A stretch of DNA of 64,000 nucleotides from Paenisporosarcina sp. FSL H8-0542 (GCF_038632915.1 NZ_CP152050.1:1705001-1769000), one strand, 5' to 3'. Positions 51,823 to 61,386 are shown, counted from the first letter of the stretch. Translations and numbers: made by a program. Notes: generated by a model from the letters alone, not told the origin.

Positions 51823-52491
51823 ATGGATAAAAAAATTAAACTTTCGATTTTTTTAATCATCGGCTTATTTTCCTTTATCGGTTTTGGGGTAATGGCTATT
51901 TTGGTTCATGGTCAAAAAGTGATTAAATTTGATGATATAGTCATCAACTCAATTCAAGGATTAGAGACCCCTTTTTTGACGACAATCATGAGGTTTTTCA
52001 CTTTCCTTGGGTCTATTACAGCCATCGTATTGTTGGCGGTTGTAATTATGTTAATTTTCTATTTTGTGTTTAAAATCAGATCAGAATTACTTTTATTTTT
52101 AGGCGTGATTGTAGGCGCGAATATCCTTTTTATCACGTTAAAACTTATTTTTCATAGAGCACGTCCAGACCTGCATCGACTCATTGAAATTACGGGGTAT
52201 AGTTTTCCTAGTGGGCATTCCACGAATGCAATAGCTATCTATGGTATCCTCTCATTTATTCTGTGGCGACATATTCCCATCAAATGGGAACGAACTGTTG
52301 TAGTAATTTTAAGCGTTCTGATGATTTTAGCAATTGGTATTAGTCGAGTTTATTTAGGCGTTCATTATCCGAGTGATGTGATCGGTGGATATTTTGTTGG
52401 AGGTTTTTGGTTAATAATTAGCATTTGGCTATATCAGTTCTACAAAGAAAGGTTATATGAACGAAAACATAATCTCAAAGTTGATAAATAA
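51823..52491 (+). CDS. PAP2-family membrane phosphatase
   Basis: A 222-aa six-helix phosphatase with the three lipid-phosphatase motifs: KLIFHRARP (KX6RP), YSFPSGHSTNA (PSGH) and SRVYLGVHYPSDV (SRX5HX3D). Likely dephosphorylates undecaprenyl pyrophosphate or phosphatidylglycerol phosphate at the outer face. It lies 109 nt after the kinase gene and may belong to its regulon. Ribosome site weak (GTGTGAT); ATG 51823 is the natural start by homology. Confidence 0.93.
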   Translation: MDKKIKLSIFLIIGLFSFIGFGVMAILVHGQKVIKFDDIVINSIQGLETPFLTTIMRFFTFLGSITAIVLLAVVIMLIFYFVFKIRSELLLFLGVIVGANILFITLKLIFHRARPDLHRLIEITGYSFPSGHSTNAIAIYGILSFILWRHIPIKWERTVVVILSVLMILAIGISRVYLGVHYPSDVIGGYFVGGFWLIISIWLYQFYKERLYERKHNLKVDK

Positions 52492-52594
52492 GCAATGTCT
52501 TTTATCTATATCGTACAGTTTTTCATAGGACTTCACTTTTCGAAAACTCGGATGCTGCCTTTCTTACAACGCTTAACCTGAAAATTCCCAAACA

Positions 52595-52640
52595 AAAAGA
52601 CCCTCTCAAAGTGTCCCGAGAAGGTCTTTTGCATTTTTAA
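52595..52640 (+). terminator. Intrinsic terminator
   Basis: AAAAGACCCTCTC / GAGAAGGTCTTTT with one mismatch, then a T-rich tail. Confidence 0.75.
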
Positions 52641-52696
52641 TATAATTCAACCAGTGCAGGATATCCTTTGGAGTGATCAATTGGTAACGCTTTCCT

Positions 52697-53129
52697 GTGT
52701 GTGTGAAAAATTCAGTGATAAATCGTTGCCATGAAGAAAAAAGACATCAACTGGTCCGAACGGTCGATTCATATCCCGAATGGAAAACGGCCAGTATCGT
52801 CCTCTTCACGAAGGAATGTGAGGAACACTTGAAAGTCTATCTTGAACCTCAGTGGGACGACCTGCCATATCTGTTTCTGAATACATCCAATAGCGAGCAG
52901 ATTTGCAGGCGGACCATTCAAAAGCGGTTTACGCGTTAAACCAATAAGCTTGGCTTTAAGCTGACCCCACATACGCTCAGACATACGTTCGCAGCACACC
53001 TCGCCATCAAAGGGATGCCGCTCGTGTGTATCCAGACCCTGTTGGGCCATCACGATTTGAAACAGAAGCAATACTACGTAAGGCTCTACGACCATGCCCG
53101 GAAAGCCATCTATGACGAATGGATGTAAT
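52697..53129 (+). pseudogene. Tyrosine recombinase, truncated and stop-interrupted
   Basis: C-terminal half of a phage-integrase/Xer-type recombinase. Frame 1 reads ASIVLFTKECEEHLKVYLEP and DDLPYLFLN…RRTIQKRF, then an in-frame TAA (52937), then LTPHTLRHTFAAHLAIKGMP, LLGHHDLKQKQYYVRLYDHA to a final stop. Catalytic HxLRH, GHH and Tyr (YYVRLYDH) are visible, but the N-terminal half including the first Arg box is missing. GC content is higher than the surroundings, suggesting import. Inactive as it stands. Confidence 0.85.
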
Positions 53130-53190
53130 TTAGGGGATATAGGGAATCTTCGCAAAAAAATTATATTAACGCAAATAACCTACCATTCAT

Positions 53191-53238
53191 AAAATGCCCA
53201 AAACCCTTGAATATAAGGGTTTTGGGCATTTTTGTTTA
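53191..53238. terminator. Strong bidirectional hairpin
   Basis: AAAATGCCCAAAACCCTT / AAGGGTTTTGGGCATTTT, perfect 18 bp around GAATAT, T5 on the plus side and A-rich on the other. Confidence 0.88.
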
Positions 53239-53372
53239 GGTGTTAAGGTTAAGAAAAGAGGGATTAACGCAAAAACGACTGAAAATCGAGCAAATTCGAA
53301 GGAATAAATGAAGATAAGGGTTGTTTTCTATCGAGTTAAACCTGAATATAAGGTTTTTGCAGAAACGGATGA

Positions 53373-53543
53373 AATATATTTTATGAAAAAGCGAGAGTAA
53401 TCGGTGAAGCCATTGGGAATTTAATTCAATATATTGGCGACCAGTTTGTTAAATATAGAGTGAGACATTTAATAATGAATGGAGTCTTTGAAATAGAAGG
53501 TATTCCAAAAGCAATGAGGTTTTACAGTGTGAAACTCCGTTAA
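53373..53543 (+). pseudogene. C-terminal remnant, DUF1835/DUF3658-like
   Basis: Frame ARVIGEAIGNLIQYIGDQFV, YRVRHLIMNGVFEIEGIP and KAMRFYSVKLR before the stop. This is the C-terminal helical pattern of DUF1835/DUF3658 proteins of Bacillus. The upstream part is lost; its stop merges into an A-stem repeat. Confidence 0.6.
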
Positions 53544-53602
53544 TCTTCTTAAACTAACGGATGCTTTAGTCAAGTAGAGCAACGTCTTTTAAGACGTTGC
53601 TA
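53543..53602 (+). repeat. Dispersed repeat site (A-stem + T3 terminator)
   Basis: CTTAAACTAACGGATGCTTT and AGTCAAGTAGA, then T3 terminator GCAACGTC-TTTTA-GACGTTGC. Matches 34171-34222 including about 30 nt downstream. Confidence 0.85.
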
Positions 53603-53610
53603 CATTTACA

Positions 53611-53799
53611 TATAAAAGTACTTCTGATAAACAACCGGTTATAGCAGGTTCAAACATTGCAGTGGTTACAGGATTGTTTAAAAATACTTCCTACTATTTA
53701 AGAGTAAAAGTAGTAGGCGGCTTGAACGATGGTATATCTAACGTTGTTACGGTAATAACAGCAGATCCATTACTACCTGCTAAAAAGAACAACAATTAA
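53611..53799 (+). pseudogene. Fibronectin type III remnant
   Basis: Open frame PVIAGSNIAVVTGLFKNTSY, LRVKVVGGLNDGISNVVTV to a stop. It aligns with the FN3 domain of the subtilase 5 kb downstream (NSAVVTGLNENTTYKFRVTV and GGLNAGSSNVATATT). No start codon; the leftover 3' end of a related surface-protein gene. Confidence 0.8.
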
Positions 53800-53809
53800 A
53801 ACCGCAATC

Positions 53810-53893
53810 ATGAATGTGAAAAGCCGTTCACAGGCAGTCATTTATGCCGTTCGAAATCAACTTGTTCCGTTTTCTTATTTAAAAATCACTTAT
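53810..53893 (+). pseudogene. LuxR-family regulator C-terminal remnant
   Basis: MNVKSRSQAVIYAVRNQLVP matches the last helix of the regulator at 152-793 (LNVNRRSQAVYYAIQNHLIP). Only this end remains, 11 nt after the FN3 remnant. Confidence 0.75.
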
Positions 53894-54329
53894 AAAAAAA
53901 TGTCCTGTCCCTTATTATGTCCCTCTTGGTATAGCACTTTTGTTTTATGCAGGTATAGAACCAAAGAACAGCAAAAGATACATCCTATGTTTAATTTTCA
54001 GAAAAATATAAATGTGGGATGATAAGGGTTAATTGGTTTATATTTCTGAATATTTAATGAATAGATGTTGAAAACCCCAGTTGATACCAGATTAGTTGAA
54101 AAATTTTGAAAACCTGATGTTGAAAGACAGATCAGTGTATTAAATGTGAAGTTAAGTCATTGGCACGATACCTTTACATTTTTACAAATATATTAATTTA
54201 CTTTTAGTTAGATAGGGGAGAGGAATGAGGAAAAGGAGAAACAAAAAAATTATTATTAGAATCATTGTTTCGTTCGTAATTCATTGCACTAAATGTGTAA
54301 TAAAGAGACAGGGACTTGGAGGAAAGAAA

Positions 54330-57300
54330 ATGGGGAAAAAAGCAAACAATAAAAGTAAGGTCTTAAAAAGCTTATCTGTATTTGCTCTATCATCTAGAAA
54401 ACGTAAGTTAAAGTACATTTTAGCAACTACGACGATGAGTGCTTTATTATTGTCATCTGTCATTCCGTACAACGTGCTAGCGGCATCATCAACACCTATC
54501 GATCCTTTTCATCAGGATTCGAGCGTTCCACAGTTGACGAAAGAACAGATTGCGGCATTGAATCAGTACAGCATAGGTGGTCCAGAAATTTCGTCTAAGA
54601 TCAACACTTCAAGCGCGGAATCTGTTCGCGTCATTGTTGAATTCAAGCAAGCACCGGCGAAAGTAGCTGTCATGCAGGCACAATTAGCTGGAGACAAGAC
54701 AACATTAGAAGAAGAAACACAAGACGTAAGCGATTCGCACAAACAGTTTCGTGCATTTGTGGATGGATTGTCTCAGCACAAAGCTGGCCCAAGTGTTAAT
54801 GCAGTTACTAAGCAAACTTTAGCTAGTGAAGAAGATGCTGGAGATTCATCTGCCATCCAAATTACAAGAGAATATAAGAACGCGTTAAATGGGGTTGCCA
54901 TGACGCTTCCAGGAAACATGGTCGAGAGACTATTCGAATCTGGTCTTGTTAGCCATGTATTCGCAGATGAAATAGTCAAACTTGACCCGATAGAAGTGGA
55001 ACAAGTGAAGCAGCAAAGCGTTGAAGGGTTAAAAGAAAATTCGATCCCACTTCCGGGAATTGATGCGCTTCATAACGCAGGCATTAAAGGAAACGGCATT
55101 AAAGTCGGCGTGTTAGATACAGGAATCGATTACAATCATCCAGATTTAACGGATGTGTATAAAGGGTACCGAAAACAAGAAGGTGAGAACCCTAGTACAA
55201 TTGACCCGAAATCAGTTAAGGGGTGGGATTTCGTCGATAACGATGCAGATCCGATGGAAACAACATATGATGACTGGGTGAATGCAGGTAAGCCAGTAAG
55301 ACCAGGCCGTGAATACCCGACGTCCCACGGTACGCACGTATCTGGAACAATCGCAGCACAATCGAAAGCCAATGTCGAATATCCGGCACAAGGGGTTGCC
55401 CCTGGCGTTGATTTATATGTCTACCGCGTACTAGGTCCTTATGGTTCTGGTGCTTCAAGCGGGATTGTTGCAGCCATTGACAAGTCCGTTAGTGACGGCA
55501 TGAAAGTCATTAACCTGTCACTTGGTGCAGCGAGTAACGAACCATTATCAGCAGAAGCAATCGCGGTTAACAATGCGACAATCGCTGGTGTTACATGCGT
55601 CATTGCAGCAGGAAACTCAGGTAATTATGCATATACACTTGGCACACCTGGAGCAGCAGCGCTTCCGATTACGGTTGGTGCAAGTGACTTCTCGATGTCG
55701 ATTCCGACCGCAACGGCAACAGTTGGAAACGAAACGTTCACCGACTTTAAATTGCTTGGAAAAGGGTTCAATGACCACGTGGAAACACTTGCGAATAAAA
55801 CGTATCCAGTTGTGTTTGTTGGCTCAGGTGGCGAGGATGATTTCAAAGATGTTGATTTGCAGGGGAAAATAGCATTGATAGAGCGCGGAACGTATGCGCT
55901 TAGTGAAAAAATTGTGAATGCACAAAAAGCAGGCGCAGTGGCGGCAATCATGTATAACAATATCGACGGCGACATCGATAACTATTTAGCAAGTGGTGTT
56001 GGTTTTATCCCAACATTCCGGATGTCAAAAGCAGACGGCGAGCGTTTAAAAGCAGCTGCTGAAACGGATTCAATTACGTTTACCAATATCGGATCGATTG
56101 TAACAGAAGGAAACAATTTGGCCGATTTTAGTTCAAGAGGACCCGTTACGTCAACCTATGACATTAAACCGGAGGTTGTGGCTCCTGGGGTATCGGTTTA
56201 CTCGACGTATCCAGAATTTATCCACAGTCCAGAAACAGGAATTGATTACTCACAAGCATATGCTCGTATTTCGGGTACATCAATGGCTTCTCCGCACGTA
56301 GCAGCGATTGCTGCACTGATTTTACAAGCACACCCAGATTACAAACCGGCTGATGTCAAAGCAGCGTTGATGAATAGTGCGGACAAACTAAATGGCGACT
56401 ATTCCGTGTACGAAGTAGGCGCAGGTGAAGTAGATGTAGCAGAAGCTGTTCATAACGAGATGGCATTCAAGGTACAAGACACCACGATAATAGGTGATGG
56501 AAAAGGTGGCTTTATAGAGAACGCGTATGAAAAAGGCTCATTGACGTTTGGTACGGTTTACAAAAAAGACGATAGCACAAATACAACAAACCGTACGATT
56601 GTCTTTGAAAACCGCGGTACCCAAGGGAAAACATTCGACGTTTCGGCAGAATATAGTAAACCGATTGATACTGTAAGTGCACATGTAAGTGACGCAGTAG
56701 CGAACAATGTAACCGTAACGACTTCTTCAGCATCTGTGACGGTCGCTGCAGGGGAGGCAACAAATGTAACGGCAACGGTTAACATACCTGCGAGCGCAGA
56801 GATGGGACAATATGAAGGGTATGTGAACATTGTCAACCATGACAATCCAAATGAACACTATCGCATTCCGTTCGCGACTCGCTTCGTTGAAAAAGGAATC
56901 GGAGACGTTGAGATCTTGAATCCAGCAATCTCAACCCTGCCTTGGAGGCATCCATATACGGCGCCTCAAACTCGCTATATCTATTTCAGATTAAACAGCC
57001 CGATGAAAGATTTATGGCCGATTATCTATGATAAAGACGGCAAAGCACTTGGAGCAAGTTCGGTAAAACCATTTAGTTTAAACGGTGCGCCTCTTGATAC
57101 GGACCTAAGAGCAGTATTCTCGCCATCGTATTATCCGTTTATCGGCGATCCGAAAGATGAAAAAACAGACATCAAGCAGCCAATGGCGAAACTGCCAGAA
57201 GGTGAATATACAATCAAAGTTCGTACAACAGATGCAGATGCTGTGAGATACGAGGTCGTTAGTAAAAAGTTTATCATCGATAACACGTTACCGAAGTTGA

Positions 57301-59597
57301 CGTTAAAAGACCATAAACCTGGCGTCTATGAGCTAAGTGATTCGGACTTTACAAATGAAAAAGGGCCAGATGGAAATATGGCTAATGCGCATTGGGTTCA
57401 TGCCAACCTGTGGGATGAAGGAACGGCAAAATTAGCATCTTCAGACTACACACAGTCTGAAAATAAGCTATATTATTACTTTAATCAAAAAGCTGTAGTA
57501 AACGGCGATTTCCCACTTGATGCAAATGGGGATACAAAATTCGGTATTGAACCATCTGATATTGAGAATGGCCCAGCAACAATCAAACTATTCCCTATTG
57601 ATATGGCGAAAAATGGGGAAATTTTAAATGAATCCAATTTCTATGCATTCGTCAAAAAAGGTACACCTTATGTGATACCAACTTACGATAAGGAAAAAGT
57701 CTATCAAGATGAAACGTTGACGATGACATTAAATCTACATAACGTAAAGGATTTGATGGCTGGAAACTACAATGTTGAATTCTATGATTGGCTCTTCCAG
57801 TTCCAAAGCGTAAAAGTTAACCCAGCATTCCAGCAGTATGCGGATGCAAACGGATTCACAGTAAGTGTCGATGAACCCACTGTGAAGGAACACCCTTTAT
57901 ATCCAGGTATTAAAGACGAGGTGAATGCGGGCGCACATATCAGCGGTGGTGAAGATTTTAAAGGAATCAGTGGTGATACGCCATTCCTTGATGTGACATT
58001 TAAACTGATAAATGACCGTATGTACGACGTCTACTATGACACGATGAACGTCGAAGCTAATACAGTGCCATTCACGTACACACAATACGGTGAGCAAGAA
58101 CCGGTTGTCATCCAATCATTCAACCATATTAACCAATATAAAATCATACCAAAGAGCAATTATGTGGTATCCTATACCCATCTTGAAGCGTTCTATTCAA
58201 ACTTTACGATGGATTATTCCATCATAGGAGCAAAAGCATACGCGCAATTGAAAGACGGGACAAAAGTGCAAGGAACGATTGACAAAAAAGGCTTTGTAGA
58301 TATCGAGAATCTTCCTTTAACGAAAGATCCAATCGATATTGTCGTTGAAGCCCCTGGACATCTGAAGAGCATTCAGAAAGTGACGGTTGGTAAGAAAACA
58401 CCGTGGGGCGAAGACGTCGGTGAGTATATACAAAAACAAGGTGCTCAACCAGTTGCAGCAGCCGGTGATGTAAATGGAGACGGTGTCATTGACGTGTTAG
58501 ACGTGAAACAAGTTGCGAAGAAATTCGGAGTTCAAAAACAGACTGATTTCAACATCGAAGACTTGAACCACGATGGTATTGTCAATGCAACGGATATGAA
58601 CTTTCTGGTTGGGAATCTTTACAAATCAAACCCAGATGCAACAATCACACCAAAAGAAATGGTCGACGGAAAAGTTAGCACAGATTTCTTCAACGAGTTA
58701 AGTATTAAATCTCTTGTGAACACATTGAAAGCAACAACAAAAACGAATCATACAGCAACACTGAATTGGCTAGCAGCTGTTGATGCGACGAATGTAAAAA
58801 TTGAAAAATCAACTGACGGCTTATCATGGACGGCAGCTACAACAGCAAATTCTGTAGCAGTTGATTCAAACTCAGCAGTTGTGACTGGATTAAACGAAAA
58901 CACGACTTACAAATTCCGCGTAACGGTAACAGGCGGATTAAACGCTGGTTCTTCAAATGTGGCAACTGCAACAACGGATGTCACGTTACCTCCAAACCCA
59001 ACACCAACTCCGGAGCCAACGCCTGAGCCAATCACATTTGCTGATATCTCAGAACATTGGGCAAAAGAGGATATTGAATTATTAGCAACAAAAGGCATTA
59101 TTAATGGACTGAAAAATGGATTATTTGCACCCGAAAAAGATATTACACGTGCAGAATTCACAGCCCTACTTGCGCGTGCTCTCGACTTGCCAAAAGCGAC
59201 GGAGCAAGAAAACTTTACAGATGTCCGACCAACGGATTGGTATGTTTCGGAACTACAATCAGCTGTTGAAGCAGGATTAATCAATGGTTACGAAGACAAT
59301 ACATTTAAACCAAGTATGTACATCACACGTGAACAAATGGCTGCATTGATGGGTCGTGCATACAAAATTATAGAGAAACAAGCACCAACAGTGGATGTGG
59401 ATCAAGTATTGGCAAAATATATCGATCGTAAATCTATCAGTGCATGGTCCAGAGCAGACGTAGCATTAGCTATACAACTTGGCGTAATTCAAGGAAACAA
59501 GGCAAATGAATTGCAACCAAAAGAATCTGCAACAAGGGCAGAAACAGCAGTCATGCTAAAAAGATTACTGGTAGAAATTAAACTGCTGGAAGAATAG
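54330..59597 (+). CDS. Cell-surface S8 subtilase with PA, cohesin/dockerin-like, FN3 and SLH domains
   Basis: A 1755-aa Vpr-type subtilase numbered from ATG 54330 (TTGGAGG 10 nt upstream); an in-frame ATG at 54225 also has a GGGGAGAGGA site and would add 35 residues. Order: signal peptide ending near NVLA, I9-like propeptide, S8 domain with D263 (VLDTGID), H333 (SHGTHVSG) and S651 (GTSMASPH), with a PA domain inserted between H and S (GKIALIERGTYALSEKIVNA), Ig-like region, cohesin-like segment (about 1110-1273), a carboxypeptidase-regulatory-like fold, dockerin-like EF-hands (DVNGDGVIDVLD and DLNHDGIVNATD, about 1377-1435), FN3 (about 1464-1553), Pro-rich linker and three SLH domains (about 1569-1750) that bind secondary cell-wall polymer. 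Confidence 0.93.
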   Translation: MGKKANNKSKVLKSLSVFALSSRKRKLKYILATTTMSALLLSSVIPYNVLAASSTPIDPFHQDSSVPQLTKEQIAALNQYSIGGPEISSKINTSSAESVRVIVEFKQAPAKVAVMQAQLAGDKTTLEEETQDVSDSHKQFRAFVDGLSQHKAGPSVNAVTKQTLASEEDAGDSSAIQITREYKNALNGVAMTLPGNMVERLFESGLVSHVFADEIVKLDPIEVEQVKQQSVEGLKENSIPLPGIDALHNAGIKGNGIKVGVLDTGIDYNHPDLTDVYKGYRKQEGENPSTIDPKSVKGWDFVDNDADPMETTYDDWVNAGKPVRPGREYPTSHGTHVSGTIAAQSKANVEYPAQGVAPGVDLYVYRVLGPYGSGASSGIVAAIDKSVSDGMKVINLSLGAASNEPLSAEAIAVNNATIAGVTCVIAAGNSGNYAYTLGTPGAAALPITVGASDFSMSIPTATATVGNETFTDFKLLGKGFNDHVETLANKTYPVVFVGSGGEDDFKDVDLQGKIALIERGTYALSEKIVNAQKAGAVAAIMYNNIDGDIDNYLASGVGFIPTFRMSKADGERLKAAAETDSITFTNIGSIVTEGNNLADFSSRGPVTSTYDIKPEVVAPGVSVYSTYPEFIHSPETGIDYSQAYARISGTSMASPHVAAIAALILQAHPDYKPADVKAALMNSADKLNGDYSVYEVGAGEVDVAEAVHNEMAFKVQDTTIIGDGKGGFIENAYEKGSLTFGTVYKKDDSTNTTNRTIVFENRGTQGKTFDVSAEYSKPIDTVSAHVSDAVANNVTVTTSSASVTVAAGEATNVTATVNIPASAEMGQYEGYVNIVNHDNPNEHYRIPFATRFVEKGIGDVEILNPAISTLPWRHPYTAPQTRYIYFRLNSPMKDLWPIIYDKDGKALGASSVKPFSLNGAPLDTDLRAVFSPSYYPFIGDPKDEKTDIKQPMAKLPEGEYTIKVRTTDADAVRYEVVSKKFIIDNTLPKLTLKDHKPGVYELSDSDFTNEKGPDGNMANAHWVHANLWDEGTAKLASSDYTQSENKLYYYFNQKAVVNGDFPLDANGDTKFGIEPSDIENGPATIKLFPIDMAKNGEILNESNFYAFVKKGTPYVIPTYDKEKVYQDETLTMTLNLHNVKDLMAGNYNVEFYDWLFQFQSVKVNPAFQQYADANGFTVSVDEPTVKEHPLYPGIKDEVNAGAHISGGEDFKGISGDTPFLDVTFKLINDRMYDVYYDTMNVEANTVPFTYTQYGEQEPVVIQSFNHINQYKIIPKSNYVVSYTHLEAFYSNFTMDYSIIGAKAYAQLKDGTKVQGTIDKKGFVDIENLPLTKDPIDIVVEAPGHLKSIQKVTVGKKTPWGEDVGEYIQKQGAQPVAAAGDVNGDGVIDVLDVKQVAKKFGVQKQTDFNIEDLNHDGIVNATDMNFLVGNLYKSNPDATITPKEMVDGKVSTDFFNELSIKSLVNTLKATTKTNHTATLNWLAAVDATNVKIEKSTDGLSWTAATTANSVAVDSNSAVVTGLNENTTYKFRVTVTGGLNAGSSNVATATTDVTLPPNPTPTPEPTPEPITFADISEHWAKEDIELLATKGIINGLKNGLFAPEKDITRAEFTALLARALDLPKATEQENFTDVRPTDWYVSELQSAVEAGLINGYEDNTFKPSMYITREQMAALMGRAYKIIEKQAPTVDVDQVLAKYIDRKSISAWSRADVALAIQLGVIQGNKANELQPKESATRAETAVMLKRLLVEIKLLEE

Positions 59598-59640
59598 ATT
59601 TGCATAAAGCGATATCCATCAAATAAAATGACAAATTATC

Positions 59641-59684
59641 AAAAAGGGTATGTTCAAAGTGATTTCGAACATACCCTTTTTTGC
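59641..59684 (+). terminator. Terminator after surface subtilase
   Basis: AAAAGGGTATGTTC / GAACATACCCTTTT around AAAGTGATTTC, then TT. Confidence 0.9.
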
Positions 59685-59942
59685 CTCCTTCCGGCATTAA
59701 AGAGGAAAACTAAACCGGCATTGACAGAAGAATTGAATATATCGAATTTCATCGTATTTATGATGGGAAAATCAGCCAAGTTGAATGGCTATTTTATATA
59801 CGTTGTAAAACAGGTTTGTCTTAGTTTTCATATTACTTAGAAACTGTAAGCATTAAAACTAAGTATACAATGACACCAATGTATGTATTTTTGAAATAAA
59901 GATGCGATATTTTGAATAATGTCGCGACGTTTGCAAAAAAGT

Positions 59943-60014
59943 TGCGTTGATCCGAGCAGGATTAACGCTTTTTTGTTGAACTTATCGAACTAACGGGGCA
60001 GGTTAGTTCAAGAA
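59943..60014 (+). repeat. Dispersed repeat site (T2 terminator + B-stem)
   Basis: T2 terminator GCGTTGATCC-GAGCA-GGATTAACGC plus T6, identical to that at 12236, then B-stem TTATCGAACTAAC / GGGGCAG / GTTAGTTCAAGAAG. The preceding ~250 nt contain no convincing gene. Confidence 0.93.
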
Positions 60015-60090
60015 GAATTTTTCATTTATTGGAACTATTTGGGTTAAATAACGTAATAATTATAAAGGATTAAATTAAGGAGGATAACCC

Positions 60091-60339
60091 TTGAACAAAT
60101 TCGGTGTTATCTCATTGCTAATGTTTATTAGTAGTATTATTGCTTTTTATATTTTGAGAGGACCTAATGCTGATATATATGTTGGTATAAAAATTTTTAG
60201 TGTTCTATCAATTATTGGGATTGTGTTTGCATTTATTTCAGGAAACAAGTTGTGGTTTTTTATCGGGGGGATTCTAAATATTTGTATGCTGGTGTTCACT
60301 TTTTTTCTATTACTCGCAATGGGTATAGGTGAGCCTTAA
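60091..60339 (+). CDS. Small membrane protein, three helices
   Basis: An 82-aa protein from a TTG start after TAAGGAGGA, with three hydrophobic segments (VISLLMFISSIIAFYIL; IKIFSVLSIIGIVFAFISG; WFFIGGILNICMLVFTFF). No family recognised; typical size for this array. Lone gene between two repeat sites. Confidence 0.65.
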   Translation: MNKFGVISLLMFISSIIAFYILRGPNADIYVGIKIFSVLSIIGIVFAFISGNKLWFFIGGILNICMLVFTFFLLLAMGIGEP

Positions 60340-60401
60340 ACTATCGGAAAAAAATTAAAAGATGAAATGGTTGATATATTATTTACTTATACAGCTAATT
60401 T

Positions 60402-60435
60402 CTTATTGAACTAACGGGGCAGTTTAGGTGAAGAT
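60402..60435 (+). repeat. Dispersed repeat, B-stem
   Basis: CTTATTGAACTAAC / GGGGCAG / TTTAGGTGAAGAT; imperfect right arm. No A-stem or terminator. Confidence 0.85.
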
Positions 60436-60535
60436 GCAATGTTATAATTATTATCAAATCGATTATTTATGTAGACAAATCCAAACCTTTTTCGGATACC
60501 TTGAATTCGATGTAAATGAAAGCGAGAATGAGTAA

Positions 60536-61216
60536 ATGAACATATTGGACTATCTTAAGGGAAGGTTTCCAACTGTCGAATTAATCCCAAGCATTTATTA
60601 TCAATGGGACATTGGCATCCACTTTTCACTTGGTGGGGAAATCTATCAATTCAAAGATAATGATGATCTCAATCTTAATCGATTTCGACTTGTATATAAG
60701 CAAACCTCAACAATTTTCAATGAGTTGTTTGAGCAAAATGACGAGCTGTTCTTCGTGACGAATGTTTATAATCACAAAACAAAAGAGAAACATACTAGAA
60801 AACTGAAGGTATACCAGCCGTTTCTGAAGTGTAAAAATAAATTGAATCGAATTCAGGTGAAAACGTACCCTTATCCGTTCGAGTCGGACGAAGCAGAAGA
60901 ATTCGAGTTGCAACAATTTTCCTTGTTGTGTAAGCGAGGAGACATACGTGTGAATGAATTACTTAAGGCAGCGAGTAATGAAGATTTTCCATTGAAACCA
61001 AAGTTCGGAAGGTACTCCATCGATTATCCCGATGTTTTCTTAGTGAACATCACAAAAGACATTATTTTCTTTGTCTACGACGACCGAGGGTGCGAAGTTA
61101 TAGCCCGTGAAGCAGATCGAATACGTCCACTTTATGAGAAATACTACGATTGGGTAGAAGAAGTTGATAGAAAAAGGATTGAACAAGGGTTAGGAGGAAG
61201 AGGATTGAAAAAATGA
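60536..61216 (+). CDS. DUF3885 family protein
   Basis: A 226-aa soluble protein. The C-terminal part (IIFFVYDDRGCEVIAREADR, then PLYEKYYDWVEEVDR) is the DUF3885 signature. The N-terminal half (YYQWDIGIHFSLGGEIYQFK) is the substrate-unknown domain found with it. DUF3885 proteins are frequent in Bacilli in variable regions, function unknown, immunity-like by context. GAAAGCGAGAATGAG is a modest ribosome site. Confidence 0.8.
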   Translation: MNILDYLKGRFPTVELIPSIYYQWDIGIHFSLGGEIYQFKDNDDLNLNRFRLVYKQTSTIFNELFEQNDELFFVTNVYNHKTKEKHTRKLKVYQPFLKCKNKLNRIQVKTYPYPFESDEAEEFELQQFSLLCKRGDIRVNELLKAASNEDFPLKPKFGRYSIDYPDVFLVNITKDIIFFVYDDRGCEVIAREADRIRPLYEKYYDWVEEVDRKRIEQGLGGRGLKK

Positions 61217-61244
61217 AAACAATCAAAGTATTCATCTATTTTCT

Positions 61245-61335
61245 CTTGTTCAACTAACGGTGCTTTAGTTGAAGATCAAGTGCTCCTTAGACAATACTTT
61301 TCTTATCAAACTAACGGGGCTGGTTTGTTGAATAA
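61245..61335 (+). repeat. Complete dispersed repeat site (A-stem, T1-like, B-stem)
   Basis: A-stem TTCAACTAA / CGGTGCT / TTAGTTGAA (one-base shorter loop), weak terminator (AAGTGCTCCTTAGACAATAC plus T-rich tail), B-stem CTTATCAAACTAAC / GGGGCTG / GTTTGTTGAATAA. Confidence 0.9.
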
Positions 61336-61386
61336 TCAATTAGTAATATAGGTTTTGATTTTTTGAGGAGTTTGGAGAGGAATAGA

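Noticed and set aside
59628-59840. 70-codon plus-strand frame after the surface subtilase
   Set aside because: It begins before and reads through the subtilase terminator and has no ribosome site.
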